From assembly GCA_963776465.1 (NCBI GenBank), contig CAVZMV010000002.1:2728001-2792000 (forward strand): a DNA stretch of 64,000 bases, in the 5' to 3' direction. Of the stretch, positions 8,405 through 17,617 are shown piece after piece (position 1 is the stretch's first letter; each line of letters opens with the position of its first letter). This DNA is from DASRHK01 sp963776465 (GTDB lineage Bacteria; Pseudomonadota; Gammaproteobacteria; Nevskiales; Nevskiaceae). The notes below the pieces were generated by a model. It was not told the origin of the DNA. It ran no database searches and was given only the letters and a program-made list of their open reading frames with translations. The position numbers were made by a program, and so were the translations under genes.

Positions 8405-9829
8405 TCAGAAGGCGAAGTAGATGAACTGCCGGCCTTCGAAGTTTCCGGCCAGCCCAATCAGCCACAGGAGGACCAGCGCGGACACGAAACGGATCGACGC
8501 ATGTCCGAATACCCAGGCGCGGGTGCGCGGAAAGCGCAGTACCGCCTCCGCAACCATCAGCAGCGCAATGAGGAACAGGCCTTTGGAAACCTGGAACTGC
8601 GACGGCACGCCCGCAAGCGCGTAATCCGCGACGAAGAGGCGCGCCAGCATGTGCCAGGCGGCCTCGACGGTCGGCGCACGGAAGAAGATCCACGCCAGGC
8701 ATACCAGCGAGAACACGATGAGCCCGGCGGCGACGGTGGACACCGCCGGCGGAATGCGCAGCCGCGTCACGATCGTCGACAGCGTGGGCGCCACCGCCCG
8801 CTGCAGGACCTGGAACGATCCGTGCAACCCGCCCCAGACCACGAACGTCCAGTTCGCGCCGTGCCAGAGTCCGCCGAGCAGCATCGTCACCATCAGGTTG
8901 AAGGACGTCCTCATCGACCCTTGCCGGTTGCCGCCGAGGGAGATGTAGAGGTAATCGCGCAACCAGGACGACAGCGAGATGTGCCAGCGGCGCCAGAAAT
9001 CGCTGAACGACACGGCAAAGTACGGGTGGTCGAAGTTGCGCCCGAAGTCGAGCCCCATCACCCGCCCGAGACCGATCGCGATCAACGAATAGCCGGCGAA
9101 GTCTCCGTAGATCTGGAAAGCGAAGAACAGCGTGCCGATGAGCGAGGTGAGGCCGTTGACGGCGTCTACACCCGCGAAGACCTGGTCGACGTAAAGCGAG
9201 AGGTTGTCGGCGACCGCGCACTTGAGGAAGTAACCGGCCAGCACCAGCTCCAGCCCGCGCACGAAGTTGCCCCACTCGAAGCGCCGCTCCAGGTGCAGCT
9301 GCGGCAGCAGCGAGGAGGCGCGGATGATGGGGCCCGCAACCAGGACCGGCCAGGTGGTCACGAACTCCGCGAACTTGACCAGGCTGGGCTCGGGCACGAG
9401 CCTTCCCCGGTAGATGTCGATGGTGTAGCTCATCGTGTGGAACGTGTAGAAGGAGATGCCCACCGGCAGCACGATGCGCAGCGTCACCCAGTCGGCTTCC
9501 ATGCCCAGGGCGTTGAGCAGGCCCGCCGCGGACTCTGCAAAAAAATTGAAGTACTTGAAGAAGCCCAGCAGGGTCAGCTGCAGGACGATGCTCGCGGTCT
9601 GCAGGCGCTTGGCCGCCGGCGTGCCGGCGTGGGCGTAAACCAGCTGTCCGGTCCAGAAGCCGATGGCGACCGTGGCGAGCAGCAGGCCCACGAAGCGCAC
9701 GTCCCACCAGCCGTAGAAGAACAGGCTCGAGAGCACCACGAACCAGTCGCGGCTGCGCCCGCGCAGCGCGAAGTACACCGGCAGGAACAGCGCCGCGAAC
9801 GCGAAGAAAGGCAGCTCGGTGAAAAGCAT
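8405..9829 (-). CDS. MBOAT-family O-acyltransferase (AlgI-like)
   Basis: 474 residues with about ten hydrophobic segments. Diagnostic MBOAT features: FWRRWHISLSSWLRDYLYI (about 279-297) and LWHGANWTFVVWGGLHG, with the invariant active-site His323. PVGISFYTFHTMSYTIDIYRG is the usual AlgI/DltB-type loop. The enzyme would move acyl groups (typically acetyl) across the inner membrane for attachment to the secreted polymer. It is co-transcribed with the SGNH gene and divergent from the GT4 gene at 9899, leaving a 69-base shared upstream region without an obvious strong promoter. Confidence 0.9.
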   Translation of the reverse strand: MLFTELPFFAFAALFLPVYFALRGRSRDWFVVLSSLFFYGWWDVRFVGLLLATVAIGFWTGQLVYAHAGTPAAKRLQTASIVLQLTLLGFFKYFNFFAESAAGLLNALGMEADWVTLRIVLPVGISFYTFHTMSYTIDIYRGRLVPEPSLVKFAEFVTTWPVLVAGPIIRASSLLPQLHLERRFEWGNFVRGLELVLAGYFLKCAVADNLSLYVDQVFAGVDAVNGLTSLIGTLFFAFQIYGDFAGYSLIAIGLGRVMGLDFGRNFDHPYFAVSFSDFWRRWHISLSSWLRDYLYISLGGNRQGSMRTSFNLMVTMLLGGLWHGANWTFVVWGGLHGSFQVLQRAVAPTLSTIVTRLRIPPAVSTVAAGLIVFSLVCLAWIFFRAPTVEAAWHMLARLFVADYALAGVPSQFQVSKGLFLIALLMVAEAVLRFPRTRAWVFGHASIRFVSALVLLWLIGLAGNFEGRQFIYFAF

Positions 9830-9898
9830 CGTCGATGTCGTGCGCTACCGCAGCCGGCCGGCCGCTAGCGCGCGGACCGCAGGGCGGGACAGATCAAG

Positions 9899-11291
9899 GT
9901 GGTATCAAAGTACACTTGGAGCACAGAGAATGCCGCAAGCGCATTTCAGCCGAAAGCCTTGACACTATCCCCTGCTCCAGATTCGCCGCCGGGAGCCGCC
10001 GCCGCGGAACAGCCGGCCGGCAGCGACGAAGCACAGGCGCGGCCGCTGCGCCTGCTGGTCTGCGGGCTGAACTACCGCCCCGAGCTGGTGGGCGTGGCCA
10101 AGTACACCACCGAGATGGCGGAATGGCTCGCCGGACGCGGCCACGACGTGCGGGTGATCACGGCACCGCCGCATTACCCGGAGTGGAGCGTCGGCGCCGG
10201 GTACCGCAGCGGGCGATACCAGCGCGAGCAGATCGCCGGCGTGTCGATCCTGCGCTGCCCGATGTGGCTGCCCCGGCAGGACCTCGTCGTTCAAGCGGAT
10301 TCTCAGCGTGCTCAGCTTCGCGCTGTCGAGCTTCTTCCCCGTCCTGCGCGCGTGCCTGGCGCGGCCGGACTGGTTGATCGTGGTGGAGCCGAGCTTCTTC
10401 TCGGTCCCGGGGTGCTGGCTCGCGAGCCGCCTGACGGGCGTGCGGCTGTGGCTGCACGTCCAGGACTTCGAGCTGGGCGCGGCTGGCGGCCTGGGCCTAG
10501 TGCGCGGGCGCGCGCTGCTGAGCACCGCCGCAGCGATCGAGGCGTGGTTCCTGCGCCGGCCCGACTATGTCTCCACGCTGAGCGCGCCGATGCTCTACCG
10601 CCTGACGACGGCGGGCGTCGGCAAGGAAAAGCGCGTGCTGTTCCCCAACTGGGTCGACTGCGAGGAGATCCGGCCGCTGCCGCACGCAAGTCCGCTGCGC
10701 GCCGAGCTCGGCATCGCGCCCGAGAAGTTCGTCCTGCTCTATTCCGGCAGCTTCGGAAGAAAGCACGGACTCGAGGTGCTTGTGGAAGCGGCACGCCGGC
10801 TGAGCGTCGATCGCCGCTTCGTCTTCGTCCTGTGCGGTGAGGGCTCGGAGCACAAGCGCCTGCGATCGCAGGCCGCGGAGCTCGACAACATGCTGTGGCT
10901 GCCGCTGCAGCCGGCGCAGCGCCTCAACGATCTGCTGAACCTGGCGGACGTGCACCTGCTGCCGCAGCGTCCGTCGGTCTCCAGCCAGGTGCTGCCCTCC
11001 AAGCTCATCGGCATGATGGCCTCGGGTCGGCCCGTGATCACGACTGCGATCCCGGGGACGCCGGTGGCCGAGATCGTGGCGGAGTGCGGCGCGGTGGTGC
11101 GGCCGGACGATCCGGACGCGCTCGCCAACGAGATCGTGCGCCTGTGCGAGAACCCGGGGCTGCTGCGTCACTTGAGCGTGGCGGCACGCGCGTATGCGCA
11201 GACGCACTCCAACCACGATCGCATCCTGGCCACTTTCGAGCGACGGCTTAGGGCCGGGCGCGTGCCCGGTGCGGCAGCTACCGGAAGTTGA
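9899..11291 (+). CDS. WcaI-like glycosyltransferase family 4, interrupted by one frameshift
   Basis: The N-terminal part (LVCGLNYRPELVGVAKYT, then GHDVRVITAPPHYPEW) is the signature of WcaI-type colanic-acid glycosyltransferases. The frame changes near 10,285: after WLPRQDL the coding continues one base later as SFKRILSVLSFALSS and runs to 11291, with VQDFELGAAGGLG, SGSFGRKHGLEVLVEAARRL and LPSKLIGMMASGRPVITT typical of the family's C-terminal half. One extra base near GGACCTCG explains the break. The GTG at 9899 gives a long unconserved leader; an internal TTG at 9959 is an alternative. The 3' end overlaps the convergent polymerase gene by 14 bases. Confidence 0.8.
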
Positions 11292-12798
11292 GCGGCCGGA
11301 ACGGACGGGCGCGCTGCACGCCGGGCAGGTACAGCTTCGAGGGCAGCGCCGTCAGCCAGAACAGCAGCAGGCCGAAGGAGAAGAACGCCGTCGCGGTCAT
11401 CAGGTCGCCGCGCAGGATGTAGATCTGGAACGAGCCCCAGTACGGGACCAGGACGCGCGATAGATGGTGATAGCCGCCCTGCGCCAGCCCGAGCTTGTAC
11501 AAGCGCTCGGCCGATGCCATCACCCGACCGTAGAGCAGCATCAGGAACGGCAGGCCGAGCCAGCCGAACGCCATGTAGAACTCCATCCACAAGGGCGCCG
11601 AGAGGTTCAGCATCGGGTAATGGGCGGCCTTGCCGACCAGCGTGCCGGAGCCGACGGGCTTGGTGCGCCAGACGGATCTGGGGAACCAGAAGAAAGCCGC
11701 GCCGACCAGGTTGTCCCCCATCAGGGGACCGCGCATCTCGGTATACGCGTAACCGTTGAGCGAGATCTGCCAGGCGTCGTAGTGACCGCTCAGCAAGGGC
11801 TCGAGCACGGTCTCTTCCACCTCGAGCTTGTTGAAGGCTTCCTCGATGGAGTTGGCATGGCGGAACAGGTCCAGGTACGGGAACAGGATGGTCAGGCCTG
11901 CAGCCAGGAACAGGATCCACAGGGGCGCGAACATGCGCCGCCAGCGCACCAGTGCGAACGCCGGTGTCAGGATGACGATGCCGAGCCAGTGCCGCGGCAG
12001 CGACGGCGGATAGTTGGTCACTAACATCAACCCCAGCAGGATCGCGCCCATCACCAGGTAGAAACGCTTTCCCGAGCCGCGAAGCGATCGCCAGCGGGAG
12101 ACACCGTTGTAGGCGACGACCGTGAAGGCCACGAGGCTCGGCACGCGCAGGAGCTTCTCGGCGATCTGCGTGGCGGCGATGGTGGTGCCGAGCGAAGCCG
12201 AGCCCATCTCCCCTCGGGTCAGGAAGAGGTTGCCCGGTCCGTAGAGCACGATGCCGACCAGGGACAGGGCGACGGCCCCGACCGTCAGCCATGCAGCCGC
12301 GCGATCGGAGATGACGAAGCTCAATCTCTGGAAGAGCCGCGGCGGCTGCGCGCTCGGAGGGCGCCAGTGCAGCGAGAGGTATCCGCACTCGACGGCGAGG
12401 ATCGTGACGACGATGGTCAGCAGCGTCGGCAGGATGTCGTCGGCCAGGTGCCAGATCGGCCATGGATAATGGTTGGTGACGATCTGCGCGGTGCCCGACA
12501 GGCCGACCCAGACGTAGATGAACGCGAAGAAGGTCATGATCAGGAAGCGCGGTCGGCCTTGCGCCGCGATCCACGCAAGCCGCAGTCCGCAGTAGACCAG
12601 GATGCCGACGGAGACCATGACCTCGGCGTAGAAGATCTCCACCGACAGCGTGTGGAACGTGAGGTACGGCAGCGCCACCAGCAGGATCGCCGCCATGCCG
12701 ACAAAGATCAGCGGATCGATCAGGCTGCGGACCGGATCTGCGGCGGGGCCGGCGTATCGGGCTTTCGCCGGTGACGCTGGCGCGTTAATGGTGCACAC
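11278..12798 (-). CDS. Wzy-like oligosaccharide repeat-unit polymerase
   Basis: 506 residues with about 12 hydrophobic segments and one large loop (about 300-400) containing YDAWQISLNGYAYTE and FWFPRSVWRTKPVGSG. The PRSVWxxKP-like motif in a long periplasmic loop, followed by a further pair of membrane segments, is characteristic of EpsG/Wzy-type polymerases in capsule and O-antigen loci. It would join lipid-linked repeat units at the periplasmic face. The start at 12798 overlaps the stop of the upstream GT2 (12785) by 14 bases, tying it to the glycosyltransferase operon. Specific family is uncertain because Wzy proteins diverge strongly. Confidence 0.6.
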   Translation of the reverse strand: MCTINAPASPAKARYAGPAADPVRSLIDPLIFVGMAAILLVALPYLTFHTLSVEIFYAEVMVSVGILVYCGLRLAWIAAQGRPRFLIMTFFAFIYVWVGLSGTAQIVTNHYPWPIWHLADDILPTLLTIVVTILAVECGYLSLHWRPPSAQPPRLFQRLSFVISDRAAAWLTVGAVALSLVGIVLYGPGNLFLTRGEMGSASLGTTIAATQIAEKLLRVPSLVAFTVVAYNGVSRWRSLRGSGKRFYLVMGAILLGLMLVTNYPPSLPRHWLGIVILTPAFALVRWRRMFAPLWILFLAAGLTILFPYLDLFRHANSIEEAFNKLEVEETVLEPLLSGHYDAWQISLNGYAYTEMRGPLMGDNLVGAAFFWFPRSVWRTKPVGSGTLVGKAAHYPMLNLSAPLWMEFYMAFGWLGLPFLMLLYGRVMASAERLYKLGLAQGGYHHLSRVLVPYWGSFQIYILRGDLMTATAFFSFGLLLFWLTALPSKLYLPGVQRARPFRPLNFR

Positions 12799-13738
12799 CG
12801 AAGCGACGCTTGACGCCGCGGAACGACGCGATCATCCCTTGCAGACCGCGCAGCCCCAGCATCGACGCGGCCAGCAGCAGCCAGGGCCGCACATGGGCAG
12901 GCCGTCGCATTGCCGACTGCCAGGCAAGCCGCCGGCCCGCGCCAGCGTCACCGGCGTAGAAGTAAGCCTTGGCCACGTGATAGAGCAGGTTGGAATGCAC
13001 GCCGTCGTCAACCGTCAGCAGATCCGGGTGTCGGTCCATGGCGTGACGCAGGGAGATCTGCCGCAAATCCTGCTGCGCCGCCAGGCTGCCGGCGGTCTCG
13101 TAGGTGATCACCAGCAACTCGGGAACGGTAGCGAGCCGATAGCGGTTCTTGACGAGGCGCAGGCATAGCTCCCAATCCTCGCAGACTTTCATGGCAGCGT
13201 CGAAACCGCCGGCGTGCTCGATGCAGCGGCGCCGCACGAGCGCCGACTGGATGTAGGCGATGAAGTCCCCGATCAGGCGTTGCGGATCGACCTCGGGCCC
13301 CTCGCCCGCCAGCGGCCAGGACACGGTCGTCACCGGGCCGCCGGTGTAGCGCATGACCGTGCTGCCCACCAGCGCAAATTCATCGCCGAGCTTGTCCAGC
13401 AGATCCACTTGCGCCTTCAACTTGTGTAGGAGCCACTCGTCGTCGCTGTCCTGGAATGCCAGGAGCTCGCCCCTGGCAGCGGCGATCCCGAAGTTGCGCG
13501 CTGCGGAAACCCCGCTGGGCTGCTCGCGGCGCAGGTACACCAATCGCGGGTCTTGCAAGCCGCGGACAAAAGCTTCGGTGCCGTCGCTGGACCCGTCGTC
13601 GACGACGATGAGCTCCAGATCGGCATAGGTCTGCGCCAGCACGCTCTGGATCGCGCGCGGCAGCGTGCGCAGGCGGTTGTAGGTTGGCAGCACCACGCTG
13701 ACGCGCAGCTTCGCCTCGAGGTTGGTGGACGCGCTCAA
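12785..13738 (-). CDS. Glycosyltransferase family 2 (array member 7)
   Basis: 317 residues from a TTG start at 13738 that overlaps the previous stop (TTGA), the only start consistent with the operon spacing. GT-A motifs: SVVLPTYNRLRTLPRAI, VVDDGSSDGTEA and FQDSDDEWLL; later VCEDWELCLRLVKN. The C-terminal tail (RRLAWQSAMRRPAHVRPWL) matches the helical tails of the neighbouring GT2 proteins. Last gene of the tandem GT2 array before the polymerase. FQDSDDEW rather than FQDDDD groups it with the 18.6-kb and 5.4-kb genes. Confidence 0.85.
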   Translation of the reverse strand: MSASTNLEAKLRVSVVLPTYNRLRTLPRAIQSVLAQTYADLELIVVDDGSSDGTEAFVRGLQDPRLVYLRREQPSGVSAARNFGIAAARGELLAFQDSDDEWLLHKLKAQVDLLDKLGDEFALVGSTVMRYTGGPVTTVSWPLAGEGPEVDPQRLIGDFIAYIQSALVRRRCIEHAGGFDAAMKVCEDWELCLRLVKNRYRLATVPELLVITYETAGSLAAQQDLRQISLRHAMDRHPDLLTVDDGVHSNLLYHVAKAYFYAGDAGAGRRLAWQSAMRRPAHVRPWLLLAASMLGLRGLQGMIASFRGVKRRFGVHH

Positions 13739-14706
13739 CGAGCCGGCCTCAATGCGCGACGGAATGACTGCTTGATGGCGCGCGAGATGCCGGTCACGCG
13801 CGCAACGGTGCGCTGGCCGAGCAGCGCTGCCCCGAGCGCCAGCCAGACCCGCGGCGTGAACGGCCATTGGCCGATCGAGCGCAGCAGCCAGCGACTGCCT
13901 TCGCGAGCCGAGCTGTAATGCGAGTAGCTCTTGCCGATCTCATAGAAGTGGCGCGCCTGCACTCGGCGCTTTCCCTTCCACATCTCCCCGTGCTTCTGGG
14001 TGACCAGCTCCATGTCGGACGCCAGCGCGAGTTCGTTGAACGTCATGCCCGGCGTGGCGCGGCGGAAATCCTGGATGAACAGCGGCTCGGCGACGTGCGT
14101 GAAGCGACAGATCTTCCACAGGCGCAGCGCGAGCTCCCAGTCGTCGATGGAACGCATGCGCTCGTCGAAATGCCCGGCCTTGTCCAGCCACTCCTTGCGA
14201 AGGAGCCACCCGGGCGTCGACAGCATGCTGGTATGCGGCCCGCGCCGGCCGCCGCCGCGGGAGAAGTCGATCTGGCGGAACAGCGCCTCGCCGCCCCAGT
14301 AGGCGACCTCGTCATACGTCACGCTGAACAGCCCGCACAAGCAGAGGCCGACGTCCGCCGCCGCGGACTGCAGGTGCGGGACCTGCTTCTGCAGCTTGTC
14401 GACCAGCCAGATGTCGTCATCGTCCTGGAACGCGATCAGGGAGCCCCTGGCAATGGCCAGGCCCGCGTTGCGTGCCGCCGCGGCGCGACCGTTCTTCTCG
14501 CGCCGCACGACGCGCAGGCGCGGATCGGCGATTCGGCCGAGCACCTCGAGCGTGTGATCGGTGCTTGCGTCGTCGACCACGATCAGCTCGAGATCGGTCC
14601 ACCGCTGCGAAAGCACACTGTGCACGGCACGCAGCAGCAGCTCGGCGCGGTTGCGCGTCGGAATGATCACCGAGACGGTCGGTGCCGGACCTGCTGGCGC
14701 GCTCAT
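13735..14706 (-). CDS. Glycosyltransferase family 2 (array member 6)
   Basis: 323 residues from ATG 14706 (MSAPAGPAPTVSV). Motifs: SVIIPTRNRAELLLRAV, VVDDASTDHT, FQDDDDIWLVDKLQ and SIDDWELALRLWK. The middle region (FSVTYDEVAYWGGEALF, TPGWLLRKEWLDKAGHFD) and tail (SRWLLRSIGQWPFTPRVWL) are closely similar to array member 4 at 15.7 kb, showing recent duplication and divergence. The stop overlaps the next start by TTGA. Confidence 0.87.
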   Translation of the reverse strand: MSAPAGPAPTVSVIIPTRNRAELLLRAVHSVLSQRWTDLELIVVDDASTDHTLEVLGRIADPRLRVVRREKNGRAAAARNAGLAIARGSLIAFQDDDDIWLVDKLQKQVPHLQSAAADVGLCLCGLFSVTYDEVAYWGGEALFRQIDFSRGGGRRGPHTSMLSTPGWLLRKEWLDKAGHFDERMRSIDDWELALRLWKICRFTHVAEPLFIQDFRRATPGMTFNELALASDMELVTQKHGEMWKGKRRVQARHFYEIGKSYSHYSSAREGSRWLLRSIGQWPFTPRVWLALGAALLGQRTVARVTGISRAIKQSFRRALRPAR

Positions 14707-14722
14707 GGGCTGGTCGCCGGAA

Positions 14723-15652
14723 TCAGGTCTTGGAGGTCGCAGGCCGAGGATGTCGCCGGCGATCGAGCGCATCGGTGACGCCTCGGACAACGCCCGATCC
14801 GAGCAGGCCGAGCGCGAGGAGCCCCGCGGTCTTGGGGTCGCCGGGCCGCAGCCGCAGGCTGCGCCACAGCGACTGGCGACCCGCGCTTGCGTTGCCGTGC
14901 AGCAGGTGAAACCGACCCAGCATATAGAGGTTGCGCGCCAGCGCTGCCGGCTCGGCGTCCATGAGCGCCCGATGCTTGTCGATCGTCAGCTGCATTCCGC
15001 GCAGGCGATTCAGGTTCTGCTTGATCATGCTGCCTGGCGTGTCGTAGACCATGCACATGACGCGATTGTCCCAGTCGACCCGGAACTGCTGGCAGACGCG
15101 GATCATGATCTCCCAGTCGTCCCAGAGCGGCAGTCGCTCGTCGAAGCCGCCGCAGCGCACCAGCGCCGACCTGCGGGCCAGCCAGGTCTGGGTGAAGCAC
15201 AGGGTATTGCAGCGAAGAATCGCCCCCGCCTCTTCACCTGCGGGCAACGCGTTGTACAGGATCGCGGCGTCGCCGGACTGATAGCGCACCAGCGCGCAGC
15301 AGGTCATCGCGACTTCCGCAGTCAGACCGCGCATGCGCTCGAGCTGCAGCTCCAGCTTGTCCAGGAACCATTCGTCGTCGTCGTCCTGGAAAGCGACGAA
15401 CTCGCCGCGAGCCAGCCGCAGGCCTTCGTTGCGCGCCGCCGGCGGACCACCGTTGACGCTGCGGCGCACGTAGCGCACGCGCGGATCGCCGAAAGCGTTG
15501 ACCACCGATTCGGTGTCGTCGGTCGAGGCGTCGTCGACCACCAGCACCTCGAGGTCGCGATGCGTCTGCGCGAGCACGCTGCGCAGCGACCGCCCGATCA
15601 GCCGCGCGCGGTTATGCGTGGTGAGGATGACGCTGACGACAGGCGTTGCCAT
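14723..15652 (-). CDS. Glycosyltransferase family 2 (array member 5)
   Basis: 309 residues from ATG 15652 (MATPVVSVILTTHNRARL). Motifs: VVDDASTDDTESV, FQDDDDEWFLDKLE, LPLWDDWEIMIRV. Its tail GRQSLWRSLRLRPGDPKTAGLL again has the short repeat typical of this array. It starts 7 bases after the previous gene and ends 16 bases before the next, so it belongs to the same transcript. No donor specificity can be read. Confidence 0.87.
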   Translation of the reverse strand: MATPVVSVILTTHNRARLIGRSLRSVLAQTHRDLEVLVVDDASTDDTESVVNAFGDPRVRYVRRSVNGGPPAARNEGLRLARGEFVAFQDDDDEWFLDKLELQLERMRGLTAEVAMTCCALVRYQSGDAAILYNALPAGEEAGAILRCNTLCFTQTWLARRSALVRCGGFDERLPLWDDWEIMIRVCQQFRVDWDNRVMCMVYDTPGSMIKQNLNRLRGMQLTIDKHRALMDAEPAALARNLYMLGRFHLLHGNASAGRQSLWRSLRLRPGDPKTAGLLALGLLGSGVVRGVTDALDRRRHPRPATSKT

Positions 15653-15659
15653 GCGATCC

Positions 15660-16631
15660 CTAGAGGCGGAACTGCAGCACGCGGTGGAGCGCCCGCTTGA
15701 CCGCGACGGAGAACCCCCTCGCCGCGGCGAACGCCTCGGCACCACCGAGCGCCGCCAGCACCGCCACCCAGCCGTGGGCCTGGAACGGCCAGGCCTTCAC
15801 CGATCGCAGGAGCCACGGTAGACCGTCCTTCGGCGTCTTGTGGATGCAGTAGTACTTGCCCGTCAGGAAGAAATGCCGTGCCTGCGAACGCGGATGGTCG
15901 CGCCAGAAATCGGCGTGCTTCTCGGACATGATCGCGAGGTCATCGGCCTGCGCCAGCTCGTTGAAGGTCATGCCGGTGTGGCTGCGGCGCCAGTCCTGGA
16001 TGTAGAGCGGCTGCTCGATCTGGATGAAGCGGCATACCTGCGAGAGGCGCAGGCCGAGCTCCCAGTCATCCATGCAGCGCAGCCGCTCGTCGAATCCGCC
16101 GACCTTGTCCAGCGTCTCGCGCTTGAGCAGCCAGGCGGGCGTCGACATGTGCCAGTAGCTGGGGCCGCCGGTGCCGCCGCCCTTGCGATAGTCCATCGTC
16201 CCGAGTCTTTCCGGGCCGCCGACGTAGAACGACTGGTCGCGGAGCAGCGAAATGAATGCGCAAAGGCACAGGCCCACATCGGCGGGCGCGGCTTCCAGCG
16301 CAGCAACTTGGCGCTCGAGCTTCTGCACGAGCCAGAAGTCGTCGTCGTCCTGGAAGGCGAGGTATTTACCGCGGGCCGCGGAAATGGCGACGTTGCGCGC
16401 CGCAGCCGCGCCGGCGTTCTTCCCGCGCTTGATGACGCGGATACGCGCGTCGCCGAAGCTGGCGAGCACCTCCTGGGTGTGATCGGTCGAAGCGTCATCG
16501 ACGACGATCAGCTCGAAGTCCGCGAACGACTGGGTCAGAACGCTGTGCACCGAGCGGCGCAGCAGCTCGGCGCGGTTGCGCGTCGGGATGATCACCGAGA
16601 CCACGGGCGCCGCCATCGCCGGCTCCGACAT
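15660..16631 (-). CDS. Glycosyltransferase family 2 (array member 4)
   Basis: 323 residues from ATG 16631 (MSEPAMAAPVVSV). Motifs: SVIIPTRNRAELLRRSV, VVDDASTDHTQEV, FQDDDDFWLVQKLE, CMDDWELGLRLSQV. The region YVGGPERLGTMDYRKGGGTG corresponds to similar glycine-rich acceptor loops (IGGPKYMSVFDFKRG, IGGPSYQRNLDFARG) in members 3 and 2, so these form one paralog group. The start overlaps the upstream stop by one base (TGATG). Confidence 0.87.
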   Translation of the reverse strand: MSEPAMAAPVVSVIIPTRNRAELLRRSVHSVLTQSFADFELIVVDDASTDHTQEVLASFGDARIRVIKRGKNAGAAAARNVAISAARGKYLAFQDDDDFWLVQKLERQVAALEAAPADVGLCLCAFISLLRDQSFYVGGPERLGTMDYRKGGGTGGPSYWHMSTPAWLLKRETLDKVGGFDERLRCMDDWELGLRLSQVCRFIQIEQPLYIQDWRRSHTGMTFNELAQADDLAIMSEKHADFWRDHPRSQARHFFLTGKYYCIHKTPKDGLPWLLRSVKAWPFQAHGWVAVLAALGGAEAFAAARGFSVAVKRALHRVLQFRL

Positions 16632-17600
16632 CAGCGGCGATTGCCGTAGATGAACGGGGCGATCCGCGCGCGGACGTGCTTGCGCATGAAGTCGGTGACC
16701 TTGCGCACGCGCGCCTGACCCATGTGCGCGAGCAGCAGACCCAGCCACAGCTTGGGATAGAACCAGTAATACGACAGCCCCTTGTGGAACCAGGCGATTG
16801 CCTGATCGACGTCGCCGAAGATCGACTCGACGCGCCCCATCAGGTAGTAGTGCTTGGCCATCAGCAGCCGGTTCTTCTCCCAGCGGTGGCCGTGCTTCTC
16901 GAGGAACAGGCCAATGTCGTGCGGCAGCACGGCCTCGTTGCGCATCATCGTGCTGCCGAGCACGTGGTCTTGCATGTGCAGCGGCTCCTCGATGTGCATG
17001 AACTTGCACACCTCGGACATGCGGATCGCCACTTCCAGGTCGTCGCGGATCTTCATGCGCGGGTCGAAGCCGCCGACCTGCTGCAGTACCCGAGCGCCTC
17101 ACCAGCCACGCGGGCGGCGTGATCAGGCTGTAGTTGGGGCCGTAGATGACGCCTCTCTTGAAATCGAAGACCGACATGTATTTCGGCCCGCCGATGTAGA
17201 GGGCGCCCAGCTCGGGCGTCCAGCGCAGGTGGGCCGCGAGGCACAAGCCGACGTCGGCCGGCGCAGCAGCGAGCGCGGGAACCTGCGTCTCCAGCTTGTG
17301 CGGCAGCCAGACGTCGTCGTCGTCCTGCATGGCGATGAACTCGCCGCGCGCCAGGCCGATGCCGGTGTTACGCGACGCCGGACAGCCGCGGTTGCGGTCG
17401 TGGCGGTGATAGACGATGCGTGGATCGTCGAAGCTCTGCACCACCTGGCGGGTCTCGTCGGCCGAGCAGTCGTCGATGACGATGAGCTCGAAGTCGCGGA
17501 AGGTCTGCGCCAGCACGCTGCCCATCGCGCGCCGCAGCAGCTTGGGCCGGTTGTAGGTCAGCAGGATGACACTGACGCGGGGGATGTGATTGGCGGACAC
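16631..17600 (-). CDS. Glycosyltransferase family 2 (array member 3), one frameshift
   Basis: About 322 residues once repaired. The N-terminal frame (from GTG 17600, VSANHIPRVSVILLTYNR) carries IDDCSADETRQV, MQDDDDVWLPHKLE and GGPKYMSVFDFKRG, and runs to PPAWLVRRS. There, near 17,093, one extra G shifts the frame; the continuation is VLQQVGGFDPRMKIRDDLEV down to the stop at 16631. Both halves match the other array members, so this is a single gene with an indel, probably a sequence error. Without repair the protein would lose its C-terminal 140 residues. Confidence 0.82.
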
Positions 17601-17617
17601 GGATGGGCCTTGGTTGA

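Noticed and set aside
8159..9868. 569-residue plus-strand open frame
   Set aside because: Antisense of the MBOAT and SGNH genes; Arg/Gln/Glu-rich composition typical of shadow frames in GC-rich DNA.
9959..9964. TTGACA as a -35 box upstream of the GT4 gene
   Set aside because: No -10 box at 15-19 bases; it lies within the probable coding leader.
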